From Weissella cibaria (GTDB lineage Bacteria > Bacillota > Bacilli > Lactobacillales > Lactobacillaceae), in contig NZ_SDGK01000088.1 in assembly GCF_004521965.1 (NCBI RefSeq), positions 1 through 64,000 of the forward strand: a DNA stretch of 64,000 nt, in the 5' to 3' direction. Below are positions 9,121 through 17,447 of the stretch, piece by piece; within the stretch, counting starts at the first letter, position 1, and the number at the start of each line of letters is the position of its first letter. The notes beneath the pieces were generated by a model. It had not been told where the DNA came from. It was given only the letters and a program-made list of their open reading frames with translations, and did no database searches. The translations under genes were made by a program, and so were the position numbers.

Positions 9121-10390
9121 ATGAACAAGATGAAAACGGGCATCGGGTTCCCCAGTGTGGCGCTCTTAGGCGTAAATGGGGTCATTGGTGGTGGCTTGTT
9201 TTTGCTGCCAAGTACGATCGATGTATAAGCAAGGTAAGCAACTGGTTCTGCTTGCGGTTGCATTAGCAGGCATTGTGGCGACATTAATCGCCATGCATTA
9301 TGCGGTGATGTCATCGAGAATTGATGAAGATGGTGGCGCATAAGGCATTTGGCCATTACCCGGGTTTCTTAGTCGGCTGGTTTGATTGGCTATTTGGGGT
9401 AATTACCATCAGTGCCGAATCGGCAGCGTTTTTAAAAACGTTGACCGGGTTGGTTCCGGCCGTTGTTACACCAGTGGTTTATAAAGGTCTGGCCTTAGCC
9501 GGCATGACGTTGCTGATTATTATGAACCTGTTTGGAACAGGGATTTCGAGTCGCATCGATGATATGGCGAGTTTAATTAATATTGGGGTGATTGTGGCGG
9601 TCTTCATCGCGATGGTAGTCTGGTTTATTCTCGGGCATGTTGATTATTTTGCAATGGCACAAGCCAAGCCGGTGGCGGATTTTTCTGGGGCTTTTGGGAA
9701 CGCCTTTTACAAGTTTATCGGGTTTTCTTTAATCCCAATTGCAGCGAAAGAGATGAAGAACCCTGGAAAAATGTTGCCACGCGCCATCTTGACGGTCATG
9801 CTTGCCACAACAGCTATTTTTGTATTGATGCAGTTGGTGGCAATGTCGGTTTTGGGTCCTGGACTGGCTGGATCGTCACTACCGGTTGCTGATATTTTCA
9901 ATACTATTTTGGGACGCATTGGCCGTACGGTTATCATTACTTGTATGATGCTTTCAATTATTGGGGTCGCGATTGCAACCTCTTTCAACTCACTAATTGA
10001 ATTGGTTTCGATAGCTCGTGAACGGGGCCTCTTACCGCGTGAGTTATCACGTACAAATCGTTATGGTGCTCCCGTCGGCGCGGTGTTAATAACGATGTTG
10101 ATTGCGGGTGGTTTGATTTTAAGTGGCAGTTATCTGTTTTTGGTTAAGTTCATTGTGTTGAGTGATTTTGCCCAGTAATTAGGCACGATTTTTGCTTCAC
10201 TGAAGTTGCGCAACGAAAAAACATTGCCGCCTGGTTTTGAACTACCGGGTGGTAAGTGGTTAACCTACTTAACATGCTTGGTTGTTGCGTATTTATTTAC
10301 AAATTTTTGCCTTTTACGACCGTTTTAGTCGGTATCGGCTTTGCGATCTTTGGGACCGCAATTTACAGTTTTGAACAACGACGACATTAA
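9121..10390 (+). pseudogene. APC-family amino acid permease, degraded
   Basis: The start MNKMKTGIGFPSVALLGVNG with VIGGGLFLLPSTI is the first transmembrane segment of an amino acid/polyamine permease, preceded by GGGGGAT. A stop follows at 9226-9228. The next segment is in another frame to about 9340. A 285-codon open frame (9321-10178) then carries most membrane helices, including FIGFSLIPIAAKEMKNPGKM. A stop at 10176-10178 replaces a Tyr-like codon (DFAQ-stop-LGTIFASLKLRN). The C-terminus continues with one more frame change to the stop at 10388-10390. Substrate cannot be told. Confidence 0.88.
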
Positions 10391-10397
10391 ATGATAG

Positions 10398-10425
10398 GCG
10401 AGATTCAGGCGAATCTCGCTTTTTG
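10398..10425 (+). terminator. Terminator after the permease remnant
   Basis: GCGAGATTC (10398-10406) pairs with GAATCTCGC (10411-10419), followed by TTTTTG. Confidence 0.8.
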
Positions 10426-10486
10426 ATTGCGGTTCGACAATATTTTTTCGATGCAGTAGATATATTCAGAAGAAATAAGATGAAAT

Positions 10487-11379
10487 ATGATGAAAGTATT
10501 GGAAATATCACATCTAAATAAGACGTTCGGCAAGTTCCAAGCCTTGTCGGATGTCTCATTTACGGTTAACCAAGGTCAAGTATCTGGCTTTTTAGGGCCG
10601 AACGAGGTTGGTAAGACAACCACAATTCGTTCAGTATTAGGCTTGTTGAAGCGTGACAGTGGCACGATGAAATTGATGGGTGAAGACGCAACGGGCAATG
10701 TATTGGATACCCACAAACATATTGCTTATGTGCCAGGGGAGGTTATCTATGGCCCAATTTAACAGGGGACGAAACGATTGATTTGCTGTTACAGATGGGT
10801 GGTCATTCCTGAACAAAGCGAGTTGATGATCTGATTAAATTATTCGAATTAGATCCGCGTAAGAAGAACCGCACGTACTCGAAAGGTAATCGACAAAACG
10901 TCGCGTTAATTACAGCGTTTAGCGTGAATGTTGACTTGTATATCTTTGATGAGCCAACAAGTGGTCTCGATCCCCTGCAGGCGCGCAATTTTCAAGATCA
11001 GATATTAGCACTAAAGCAGGCGGGTAAGACGGTGCTACTTAGTTCACACATTTTATCGGAGGTCGAACAGGTTGTGGACTGTGTAGCGGTGATTCGGCAA
11101 GGCCGGATTGTTGAAGTTGGGTCCTTGACCGATTTACAAGAACACGCGGCCCTGCGCATTAATGCGCAAGTGCAGGATTGGACACCGTTTCAGGACTATT
11201 CCAACTTTCATCAAGAATTAAATGGTGAAATTTCCTTTACGGTAGCCTGCACGTTATTACCTAAAACGATGACGGCATTAGTGACAGCCGGCGTAACGGA
11301 TTTGAAGGTCACACCACCCACGCTAGAAGATTTATTCATGCAATATTATGATACGGGGGCTGCGGATCATGAATCGTAA
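10487..11379 (+). pseudogene. ABC exporter ATP-binding subunit, degraded
   Basis: The first part (10487-10762) begins MMKVLEISHLNKTFGKFQAL and carries a damaged Walker A, GPNEVGKTTT, where GPNGAGKTTT is expected. A frame change near 10740 and a TGA in GGHS-stop follow. The LSGGQ-like region reads TYSKGNRQNVALI, and Walker B is intact in DLYIFDEPTSGLDPL. The end (10924-11379) is one frame. The order ATPase then permease fits a type 2 (antibiotic/bacitracin-like) exporter. The Walker A changes alone would probably kill ATP hydrolysis. Confidence 0.88.
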
Positions 11380-11657
11380 TATGTGGTGGTTGTTAGGGGC
11401 TAATTTAAAAAGGGCTAATTTAAAAAGTGATTATCGTTTAATCATCGTTTGGTTATTGGTGAATTTTAGCCTGATTGAATCTGGTGCGCTAAAATTAGCG
11501 GACTTGTGTAATTCACCGGAAACATTAAATTAATTGCTAACCATGTTACGCACACCGATGATGACGGCCATGTTTGCGCGGATGCCAGAATTTTCGCAGT
11601 ATACCGTTGCAAGCTTATATGCCGCGATCATGCTGCCGAGACAACATTTGAAGTTAA
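11370..11657 (+). pseudogene. ABC exporter membrane subunit, N-terminal remnant
   Basis: Overlaps the ATPase remnant. It begins MNRNMWWLLGANLKRANLKS and includes a 16-bp tandem duplication that repeats ANLK. It has a stop at 11531-11533, then continues LLTMLRTPMMTAMFARMPEF to about 11640. The remaining helices are missing. The tail after 11640 reads ETTFEVKTDGNKIILLPIQ-stop in one frame, which resembles the end of an AbrB/MazE-like antitoxin joined by deletion; that last point is a guess. Confidence 0.7.
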
Positions 11658-11758
11658 AACAGATGGGAATAAAATTATTTTACTGCCGATTCAGTGAAGT
11701 TAAGCTAGCTTTTAGTTGCCGTTAGTTTTGCCTTAAGCTAATCGTCATATGATTAATT

Positions 11759-11936
11759 GTGTTGAAAGGGAACCTGCCTAATCAACAAACTCATAGAATT
11801 ACCCCTATCCATAATTCTTTCTACTTTTTTCAGGTGACAAACTGAATACTCCTTAAATGATATAGATCGTCGCAAGTCCATGCGACTTGATCCGAAACGG
11901 CCGTCAGGCTCCCAACTGACGGCCGTTTTGTTTAAT
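11759..11936 (+). ncRNA. Candidate structured small RNA, copy A
   Basis: Related over its length to a second copy at 15021. Shared parts: TATGATTAATT, a possible -10 (11748-11753) plus start region; hairpin TGTTGA/TCAACA; a variable hairpin AGAATTA/TAATTCT (11796-11818); an unpaired ACTCCTTA (11848-11855); hairpin GATCGTCGCA/TGCGACttGATC (11866-11892); and a terminator GGCCGTCAG/CTGACGGCC (11899-11924) with a T tract. Stem sequences differ between copies while pairing is kept. An extra hairpin TTCAG/CTGAA occurs only here. No open frame spans it. Its own terminator and possible -10 suggest an independent transcript. I could not match it to a known RNA family. Confidence 0.6.
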
Positions 11937-11949
11937 GGAGAAGAAACGT

Positions 11950-11980
11950 TTGACTTAAACTGATGTTTAACTGATATAGT
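11950..11980 (+). promoter_or_regulatory. MerR-type promoter with 19-bp spacer and operator
   Basis: TTGACT (11950-11955) and TATAGT (11975-11980) are 19 bp apart, the long spacing typical of promoters that MerR proteins activate by DNA distortion. The spacer holds a perfect inverted repeat, TTAAAC (11955-11960) and GTTTAA (11965-11970). It drives the MerR gene at 12010 and presumably the oxidoreductase remnant after it. Confidence 0.75.
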
Positions 11981-12009
11981 AGTGTACACAAAGTTAGTGA
12001 GGTGAATCA

Positions 12010-12399
12010 ATGGCGAAAACTTACACAATTGGTGAGACAGCTGAAATGTTTGGCGTGCCGGAATCGACGTTGCGCTTTTATGATAAGCGGGGGCTTTTAC
12101 CGTTTATTGAACGTGACGAGGCAGATCGCCGCGTCTTTACGGAAATGCAAATCTCATTGCTCAAAACGATTCAACATTTGAAAAATACAGACATGACCGT
12201 TGGCCAAATTAAGCAGTATGTCGATTGGATTGTTGAAGGAGATGCAACGATTCCCAAAAGATTAGCTATGTTAGTCGCGCATCGTCAAGATATTTATGAT
12301 CAAATTGCAATGCGAGAAGCGAGCCTAGCTGGGGTTAATTTTAAGATTGCGCATTATGAAAAGTGTGTGAATGAACAACGGGAAAAAGAGAATGACTAA
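12010..12399 (+). CDS. MerR-family transcriptional regulator
   Basis: A 129-residue regulator. The N-terminal winged helix contains TIGETAEMFGVPESTLRFYDKRGLLPF, given here as one family block, followed by the RRVFTEMQI wing. A helical dimerisation segment (about 75-125) follows; the compact effector end has one cysteine (KCVNEQ). The type is close to TipAL-N/YyaN-like regulators next to small oxidoreductases. It overlaps the start of the SDR remnant by 8 bp, so it formed an operon with it. An operator-bearing 19-bp-spaced promoter lies directly upstream, consistent with autoregulation. Confidence 0.9.
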   Translation: MAKTYTIGETAEMFGVPESTLRFYDKRGLLPFIERDEADRRVFTEMQISLLKTIQHLKNTDMTVGQIKQYVDWIVEGDATIPKRLAMLVAHRQDIYDQIAMREASLAGVNFKIAHYEKCVNEQREKEND

Positions 12400-12676
12400 A
12401 GCAGCATTGGTCACCGGAGATAATAAAGGCATCGGGTTTGGTATTGCGAAGGCCCTTTTGCAACAAGGCTATCGCGTGTTGGTAGGCGCACGAGATGAAT
12501 AACGTGGTTCAGCTGCGGTTGAGGTATTACGCGCATATGGATATGCCCAATTACAATTGATTGATGTTTCTGATTTGAACAGTATTCAACATGCGGTTGC
12601 TGACATTACAAAGCAAGAAGCGGATTTTAGTTTGTTAGTGAACAACGCGGGTATTCTGGTGACATGGGTCAAACGG
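12392..12676 (+). pseudogene. Short-chain dehydrogenase/reductase remnant
   Basis: Begins MTKAALVTGDNKGIGFGIAK, the NAD(P)-binding TGxxxGIG motif of SDR enzymes. A TAA at 12499-12501 (ARDE-stop-RGSAAVE) interrupts it. Homology continues through IDVSDLNSIQHAV and VNNAGIL, then stops near 12660, before the catalytic Ser-Tyr-Lys part. The downstream sequence is half of a repeat also found at 52658, so a deletion removed the rest. It was the likely target of the MerR regulator. Confidence 0.85.
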
Positions 12677-12677
12677 C

Positions 12678-12735
12678 TTGGGAGATTGGCGGCTTTTGAG
12701 GCTGAGACAGATACTTCTGTCCCAGTCTCTTTTAT
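12678..12735 (+). repeat. Half copy of a dispersed double-hairpin repeat/terminator
   Basis: GATTGGCGGCTTTTGA and the following GCTGAGACAGA/CTGTCCCAG hairpin match 52691-52740 with few changes. The left arm of the first hairpin, present at 52658-52671, is missing here. The remaining hairpin with its TTTT tract can still act as a terminator. Confidence 0.65.
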
Positions 12736-12738
12736 TCA

Positions 12739-13281
12739 TTATTGATGTGCAGCAACGAATGCTTTGAAGTTTGGCATCACCGTATCGAGCCAGTCATTGG
12801 TGCTGGCGTCGGTAATATTGTTATCTACATCAAGCCTTGCGTGGCCACCACCAACCATGACGTCATTCCCCATCAAGCCAGGTGATTGCATCGCAAATAA
12901 GATATCACGTAGGTGCAATAGGGCATGGATAGTCCATAAGAAGCCAGGGATGGTTCCCATGATCATTGATGGCTTGCTAATCATGACCTTATCAACACGT
13001 GACAGCTAGTCAATGGCATTCTTCAATACGCCAGGAATTGAAGGGGTGTATTCTGGTGTGACCCAAATAACCCCATCGGCTGCTTTGATAGCTTGCTTAA
13101 AATCGATTACCACTTGTGCTGGAGCGAGCTCATCGTCTACGTTGTACATGGGTAAATCGTTAAGTGCTAAGACGTCAATTGTGACGTCATCAGTACCGTA
13201 ACGCTTGGCGATGGCCGCGGCTAAACGTTACGGTACTGATGATGTCTTGCTGTTTGAACCAGCAATGGCAACGTCATGCAT
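12739..13281 (-). pseudogene. NADPH-dependent FMN reductase family, disrupted
   Basis: Starts at ATG 13281 with GGAGG upstream and begins MHDVAIAGSNSKTS, the flavodoxin-like FMN-binding loop. A stop follows after SSVP, inside a long inverted repeat. Homology resumes with LAAAIAKRYGTDDVTIDVLA, then VTPEYTPSIPGVLKNAID and a TAG in place of the usual tryptophan (AID-stop-LSR) at about 13005-13007. The C-terminal part is open to the stop at 12739. Members reduce flavins, quinones or azo compounds with NADPH. Confidence 0.85.
13183..13246. repeat. 21-bp inverted repeat inside the FMN reductase gene
   Basis: The arm at 13183-13203 and the arm at 13226-13246 are inverted copies with 20 of 21 positions matching, separated by 22 bp. 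The right (N-terminal) arm has replaced the normal coding sequence, and the reading frame is lost there. Confidence 0.9.
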
Positions 13282-13429
13282 AATCTAAAACCTCCTAAAA
13301 AATCAACTATTAACAGTAGACCTAAAGCTTACCGTTGGTCGATCGTGGGGCTGGGTCAATTCACTTCCGACATGTTAGAATAGTACTTATCATTTAGAAA
13401 GAGTAGACGGTAAGTCTTTGTAGAACGAA

Positions 13430-14920
13430 ATGGCTGAAGAAAAGAAACGCCGTCCTTACCAAGGTAAGCCTGGTAAAGGTGGCAACAAGCAAAATCGCGG
13501 TAAGTTTGTTCCACGTGGAACACGTGGGCCGCGTCGTGATAATCGCAATCAACAAAACGTTGAAGTAAATGTTGGTGATAAGCTATTGATTACCATTAAG
13601 CGTTTGGGAATCAATGGTGAAGGAATCGGATATTATAAGCGTAAGATTACCTTTATTCCAGGGGCTTTACCTGATGAAGTGGTCGATGTGGTTGTGACGA
13701 ATGTGACGGAAAAGTTCATCGAAGCGCGCATTCGTAAAATTAAGCAACGATCACCACAACGTGTTGAACCTGTTGATAATCAAGAAGTTGGTGGCTTTGA
13801 ATTAGAGCACTTGGCTTACGATGGTCAACTCGAGTTTAAGCGGGACATCATTCGTCAGGCATTGGAAAAGTACAAGCCTGAAGGATACGAGCAATTTGAT
13901 TTACGCCCAACTATTGGGATGGATGAGCCAGACGGGTACCGGAATAAAGCCCAGTTCCCGGTTCGTGAAGTAAATGGTCAATTGGTGGTTGGCATGTATA
14001 AGCGCAACTCACACGACTTAGTGGACTTGCCCAAGGTATCAACGCAACACCCAGCGACGCTTAAGGTTGTACGTAAGGTGCGTGATATTTTGGCTGATAT
14101 GGAGATGCCAATTTACAACGAACGCAAGAACTCAGGTATTGTTAAAACGTTGATTGCCCGTGTATCTGAGACAACTGGTGATGTTCAATTAACAATCGTA
14201 ACGAATGGCAAGTATTTGCCAAGTGCTGATGAATTGATTGCCCGTATAAATCAAGAGTTGCCAGAGGTGGTATCTGTCCACCAAAACATCAATTCGGATA
14301 AGACATCTCTTGTTTGGGGCGAGGATACGAAGTTGTTGTGGGGTAGTGAATACATTACGGAGACGATTAACGGTAAGACGTTTAAATTGTCACCTCGTGC
14401 GTTTTTGCAATTGAACCCACGCCAAACGCAACGTTTGTATAATGAAGCAATTTCAGCATTGGACTTAACGCAAGCCGATAAGTTGATCGACGCCTATTCA
14501 GGTGTCGGCACGATTGGTATCACACTAGCCGATCACGCTGGTGAAGTTCGTGGGATGGACACAGTGCCAGAAGCCATCGATGATGCCAATGAGAATGCTT
14601 TGGATAATGGCGTTAAGAATGCAGCGTACTACACAGGTGCGGCGGAAGAATTGATTCCACGTTGGGCAAATGAAGGCTGGGTCGCGGATGCATTGGTCGT
14701 CGACCCACCACGTACCGGCTTGGATGAAGAATTGCGTTTGACGATTTTGGACACGCAACCAGATAAGTTTGTGTATGTGTCATGTAATGCTGCAACGTTG
14801 GCCCGTGATTTGGTTGACTTGACGCGCGTTTATAACGTTGAATACATTCAATCAATTGATATGTTCCCACAAACTGCTCGTTGGGAAGGTATTGTGAAGT
14901 TTACAAAGAAGACGAAGTAA
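13430..14920 (+). CDS. 23S rRNA (uracil-5-)-methyltransferase, RlmD/RlmCD type
   Basis: A 496-residue SAM-dependent enzyme forming 5-methyluridine in 23S rRNA. A basic tail (1-43) and a TRAM domain (about 47-105) precede the catalytic domain, with the SAM site DAYSGVGTIG, the DPPRTGLDE motif and the nucleophile in SCNAATLARD (Cys452). The region that holds four Fe-S cysteines in RlmD enzymes reads EPVDNQEVGGFELEHLAYD here, with none. Catalysis does not directly use that cluster, so the protein may still work. It is monocistronic, ended by a strong terminator. The start lacks an obvious ribosome site. Confidence 0.88.
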   Translation: MAEEKKRRPYQGKPGKGGNKQNRGKFVPRGTRGPRRDNRNQQNVEVNVGDKLLITIKRLGINGEGIGYYKRKITFIPGALPDEVVDVVVTNVTEKFIEARIRKIKQRSPQRVEPVDNQEVGGFELEHLAYDGQLEFKRDIIRQALEKYKPEGYEQFDLRPTIGMDEPDGYRNKAQFPVREVNGQLVVGMYKRNSHDLVDLPKVSTQHPATLKVVRKVRDILADMEMPIYNERKNSGIVKTLIARVSETTGDVQLTIVTNGKYLPSADELIARINQELPEVVSVHQNINSDKTSLVWGEDTKLLWGSEYITETINGKTFKLSPRAFLQLNPRQTQRLYNEAISALDLTQADKLIDAYSGVGTIGITLADHAGEVRGMDTVPEAIDDANENALDNGVKNAAYYTGAAEELIPRWANEGWVADALVVDPPRTGLDEELRLTILDTQPDKFVYVSCNAATLARDLVDLTRVYNVEYIQSIDMFPQTARWEGIVKFTKKTK

Positions 14921-14923
14921 TTT

Positions 14924-14964
14924 AGAGAGACCAAGACAGAAATCATTGTCTTGGTCTCTCTTTA
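14924..14964 (+). terminator. Terminator after the rRNA methyltransferase gene
   Basis: AGAGAGACCAAGACA (14924-14938) pairs perfectly with TGTCTTGGTCTCTCT (14947-14961), followed by TTT. Confidence 0.85.
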
Positions 14965-15020
14965 AGTTAACGTAAAGTTAGTGTTATTACTTCTTTAAGG
15001 TTCGCGCCGTATGATTAATT

Positions 15021-15187
15021 ATGTTGAAAGGGAGGATAACTTCTAATCAACAGCACCCATACAAACAACTACTCATATTCCGCTCGAATAACTAATTCGA
15101 GCAACCTAACTCCTATAAGATCGTCGTTTGCCCAAACGACTTGATCCGAGAAACCCGTCAGAAGCCCATCTGACGGGTTTTTTGTTT
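15021..15187 (+). ncRNA. Candidate structured small RNA, copy B
   Basis: The partner of the RNA at 11759. A TATGAT box (15010-15015) and TTAATTATG lead into hairpin TGTTGA/TCAACA with the same AAAGGGA loop start. Then come hairpin CTCGAAT/ATTCGAG (15083-15101), unpaired ACTCCTATAA (15109-15118), hairpin GATCGTCGTTT/AAACGACttGATC (15119-15145) and terminator ACCCGTCAG/CTGACGGGT with a T6 tract. The changes from copy A in three stems are compensatory. It lies between a terminator and an unrelated membrane protein gene, about 100 bp from the latter's start. The -35 region is poor. Function is unknown. Confidence 0.6.
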
Positions 15188-15285
15188 GCGATAAAAAAAA
15201 ACATTACGATATATTCGCATATTTGTCGGAATAATTTGGTATATATAAAGTAAGGTAAAACATTAAAATTGGCTGGAGGTGCATG

Positions 15286-16995
15286 ATGCAACGTTTTCGA
15301 GCGCAATGCTTTGCGGGGTTGTTCATATTCTTAGCGGCGTTGGGACTGGTTTTGCCATTACTGTTGTCTAATCGACCTGTCGTTGGCATTGATGCGTTAT
15401 TTCACTTTAATCGCTTCTATGATGTTGCTGAGCAATTAAAACATGGGCAGTTTAGTTATTTTATGGCCGAGTATGGGTATCAACAATCCGGCAGAATTGT
15501 GACACCGTTGTATGGACCGTGGCTATCCTATCTCATGGGAGCATTGTTGGTTCTATTACCCAATTGGTTTTGGTTTGAAGTTGTGACGGATGTGGTGGTG
15601 TTAGTCATTGCGGGGTTCGGCATTTATCGGCTGGTTCGGTATTTGGATGCGACCCGCTACGCCAGCTTGCTAAGTGCAATTGTTTATATGGCATTACCGT
15701 TAACAACGGAGTGGCAAAACAGCCAAGCGTTCTCAGCAATCGGGGCGGCACTCTTACCTTACGTTATCTATTACGGCATCGCCTTTATGAAACAACCAAC
15801 AACGTTTTCATGGATTGGGTTAGCTGTATCGTTAGCAGTAATAACCCAATCACATTTATTTACATCCTTACTAGCCGCATTGGTCTTGGCAATTTTTTTC
15901 GTGATTAGCATCATGAAAAAACCGTGGTCGGTTATTCGGCAATTGCTAGTTCGCCTGGTATGCGCAATCGGGTTATATGCAGTATTGAGTGCCAATGTAA
16001 TGGTTGGCATGCTTGATGTGATGGGAACAAATCGGATTTTGACGCCGTTTACGCCGGCTGATATTGGTCAAAAGGGGATGCATGTTGCCTTTGATCGCTT
16101 GCCAAGTCTACGTAATTACAGTGTGCTGGCTTTGTGGGTGGTGGTTATTTTTATCGGGAGCACGTTGTTTTATCAAAAATTACAACGTGAATATCGCGTG
16201 ATGCTAGTGCTGGCGGCGTTATTCTTTGTCTTATCGTTGGCAGAATTCCCCTGGCATGCCGTTCAGCAATTAATGCCCACCATTGTAAATACGATGCAAT
16301 TTCCATCACGCTTAGCGGTGGTCAGTAATTTAGCGCTGGTGGTTTTGTTAGCACGATTACTATCGATGGTCGTGATTACGAGTCGCATTCGGCGCAGCAC
16401 AAAAATCGGGATTGCGATTGTTGTGGTCCTTGTTCCCGTTGCAATCTCAAGCAGCATGCTTGCTAAGAATGCACATCGCTTGCATACCACGCAACTAGTT
16501 AAAAATACGAAGCATGTCCAATTCAACCCAAACAAAACACCAATGCAAATTGCGTCCGATTGGCGCTATGGACCATTGGTGGCTGGCTTGCAAGATATTC
16601 AGAAAGCAACACCGGACTATGTTGTTAATCACGGGCTTCGTGCCAGTGATAATGCATATGATCGCTATATGCAGGAAATTATCAATAATCCGATTAACGC
16701 AAAGGTCAAACAGGCGTCGGGCCGGATGACGTTGACGTGGCGGGCAATAACAACACATAAGGCGACGTTGCCGGTGATTATTTACAAACATTCGCAAGTT
16801 ATGCTGAATGGAAAGCGATTAGTGCAACCAACGCAATCGCGAATCGGTGCACTACGTGTTGTACCACGCATGGGTCAGAATGAAATCCAGGTTAGTTATC
16901 GGCCGGCTGGTTATGTTTGGCCACTCATTTGGTTGAGCATAAATGGGTGGTTGACTATCGGTGTTGTTATTATTGGCAGGTCGTTTAAACGATAG
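15286..16995 (+). CDS. Large polytopic membrane protein, GT-C/YfhO-like
   Basis: About 569 residues, with some ten to twelve hydrophobic segments from residue 8 to 380, one near the C-terminus, and a soluble beta-rich region (about 395-545) between them. An acidic site follows the first helix (VGIDALFHFNRFYD), and PLYGPW and QFPSR stretches follow. This layout resembles GT-C-fold polyprenyl-linked glycosyltransferases and the 6-pyruvoyl-tetrahydropterin-synthase-related membrane proteins. I cannot name a substrate. The second ATG (15286) sits 6 bp from GGAGG and is preferred over 15283. Confidence 0.7.
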   Translation: MQRFRAQCFAGLFIFLAALGLVLPLLLSNRPVVGIDALFHFNRFYDVAEQLKHGQFSYFMAEYGYQQSGRIVTPLYGPWLSYLMGALLVLLPNWFWFEVVTDVVVLVIAGFGIYRLVRYLDATRYASLLSAIVYMALPLTTEWQNSQAFSAIGAALLPYVIYYGIAFMKQPTTFSWIGLAVSLAVITQSHLFTSLLAALVLAIFFVISIMKKPWSVIRQLLVRLVCAIGLYAVLSANVMVGMLDVMGTNRILTPFTPADIGQKGMHVAFDRLPSLRNYSVLALWVVVIFIGSTLFYQKLQREYRVMLVLAALFFVLSLAEFPWHAVQQLMPTIVNTMQFPSRLAVVSNLALVVLLARLLSMVVITSRIRRSTKIGIAIVVVLVPVAISSSMLAKNAHRLHTTQLVKNTKHVQFNPNKTPMQIASDWRYGPLVAGLQDIQKATPDYVVNHGLRASDNAYDRYMQEIINNPINAKVKQASGRMTLTWRAITTHKATLPVIIYKHSQVMLNGKRLVQPTQSRIGALRVVPRMGQNEIQVSYRPAGYVWPLIWLSINGWLTIGVVIIGRSFKR

Positions 16996-17000
16996 ATGAG

Positions 17001-17050
17001 AAAGACAGGTTAATTGGTAGCTTTAATGTGCTAATTAACCTGTCTTTTTT
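17001..17050 (+). terminator. Terminator after the membrane protein gene
   Basis: AAAGACAGGTTAATT (17001-17015) pairs perfectly with AATTAACCTGTCTTT (17033-17047), followed by a T run. Confidence 0.88.
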
Positions 17051-17103
17051 AGTGCTATACTGGCAAGATTAGCCTTTATTTTAATAAGTTAGGCGATGGG
17101 TGT

Positions 17104-17447
17104 GTGAGTAAGAAGTGGTATGTCGGCATGGCTGCAGGCGGTGACCTATTTTGGGGGATTAACGGAATTCTTTCAAATATCCTGTTTGAAAGAATCAGCG
17201 TATCACTAGATTGGCTAACGACGGCACGGTTATTTATTTCAGGTATCTTGTTATTAATTTATTCATTGCTACGACGTCAGAATATTTTTAAAATTTGGCG
17301 GAGTCCCAAGGATGCCGGTATCTTGTTGTCGTTTAGTCTAATTGGTATTTATTTTGCGCAATCTAATTTTGTTCGGATGCTCTAGTATGGTAATGCGGCG
17401 GTGGCAACCGTGTTGCAGTGTATGGCGCCGGCATTATTGTTATCTTT
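17104..17447 (+). pseudogene. EamA/DMT-family transporter, N-terminal remnant
   Basis: A GTG-started frame reads MSKKWYVGMAAGGDLFWGIN and further helices to GIYFAQSNFVRML, then TAG (17383-17385). It continues in the same frame with YGNAAVATVLQCMAPALLL, a typical end of the first EamA repeat. The second half of the transporter is absent: near 17445 the sequence changes to the C-terminal part of a BMP-family gene. Confidence 0.8.

Noticed and set aside
9009-9356. Upstream extension of the 127-residue gene to 243 residues
   Set aside because: The strong AGGAGG lies before 9008; the extension overlaps the divergent permease remnant and reads like an antisense shadow.
11748-11936. 6S RNA, tmRNA, SRP RNA or T-box as identity of the structured RNA
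   Set aside because: No long rod with central bubble, no tRNA-like end, no SRP tetraloop core and no T-box AGGGUGG-type sequence in the proper context; the tandem-hairpin layout differs.
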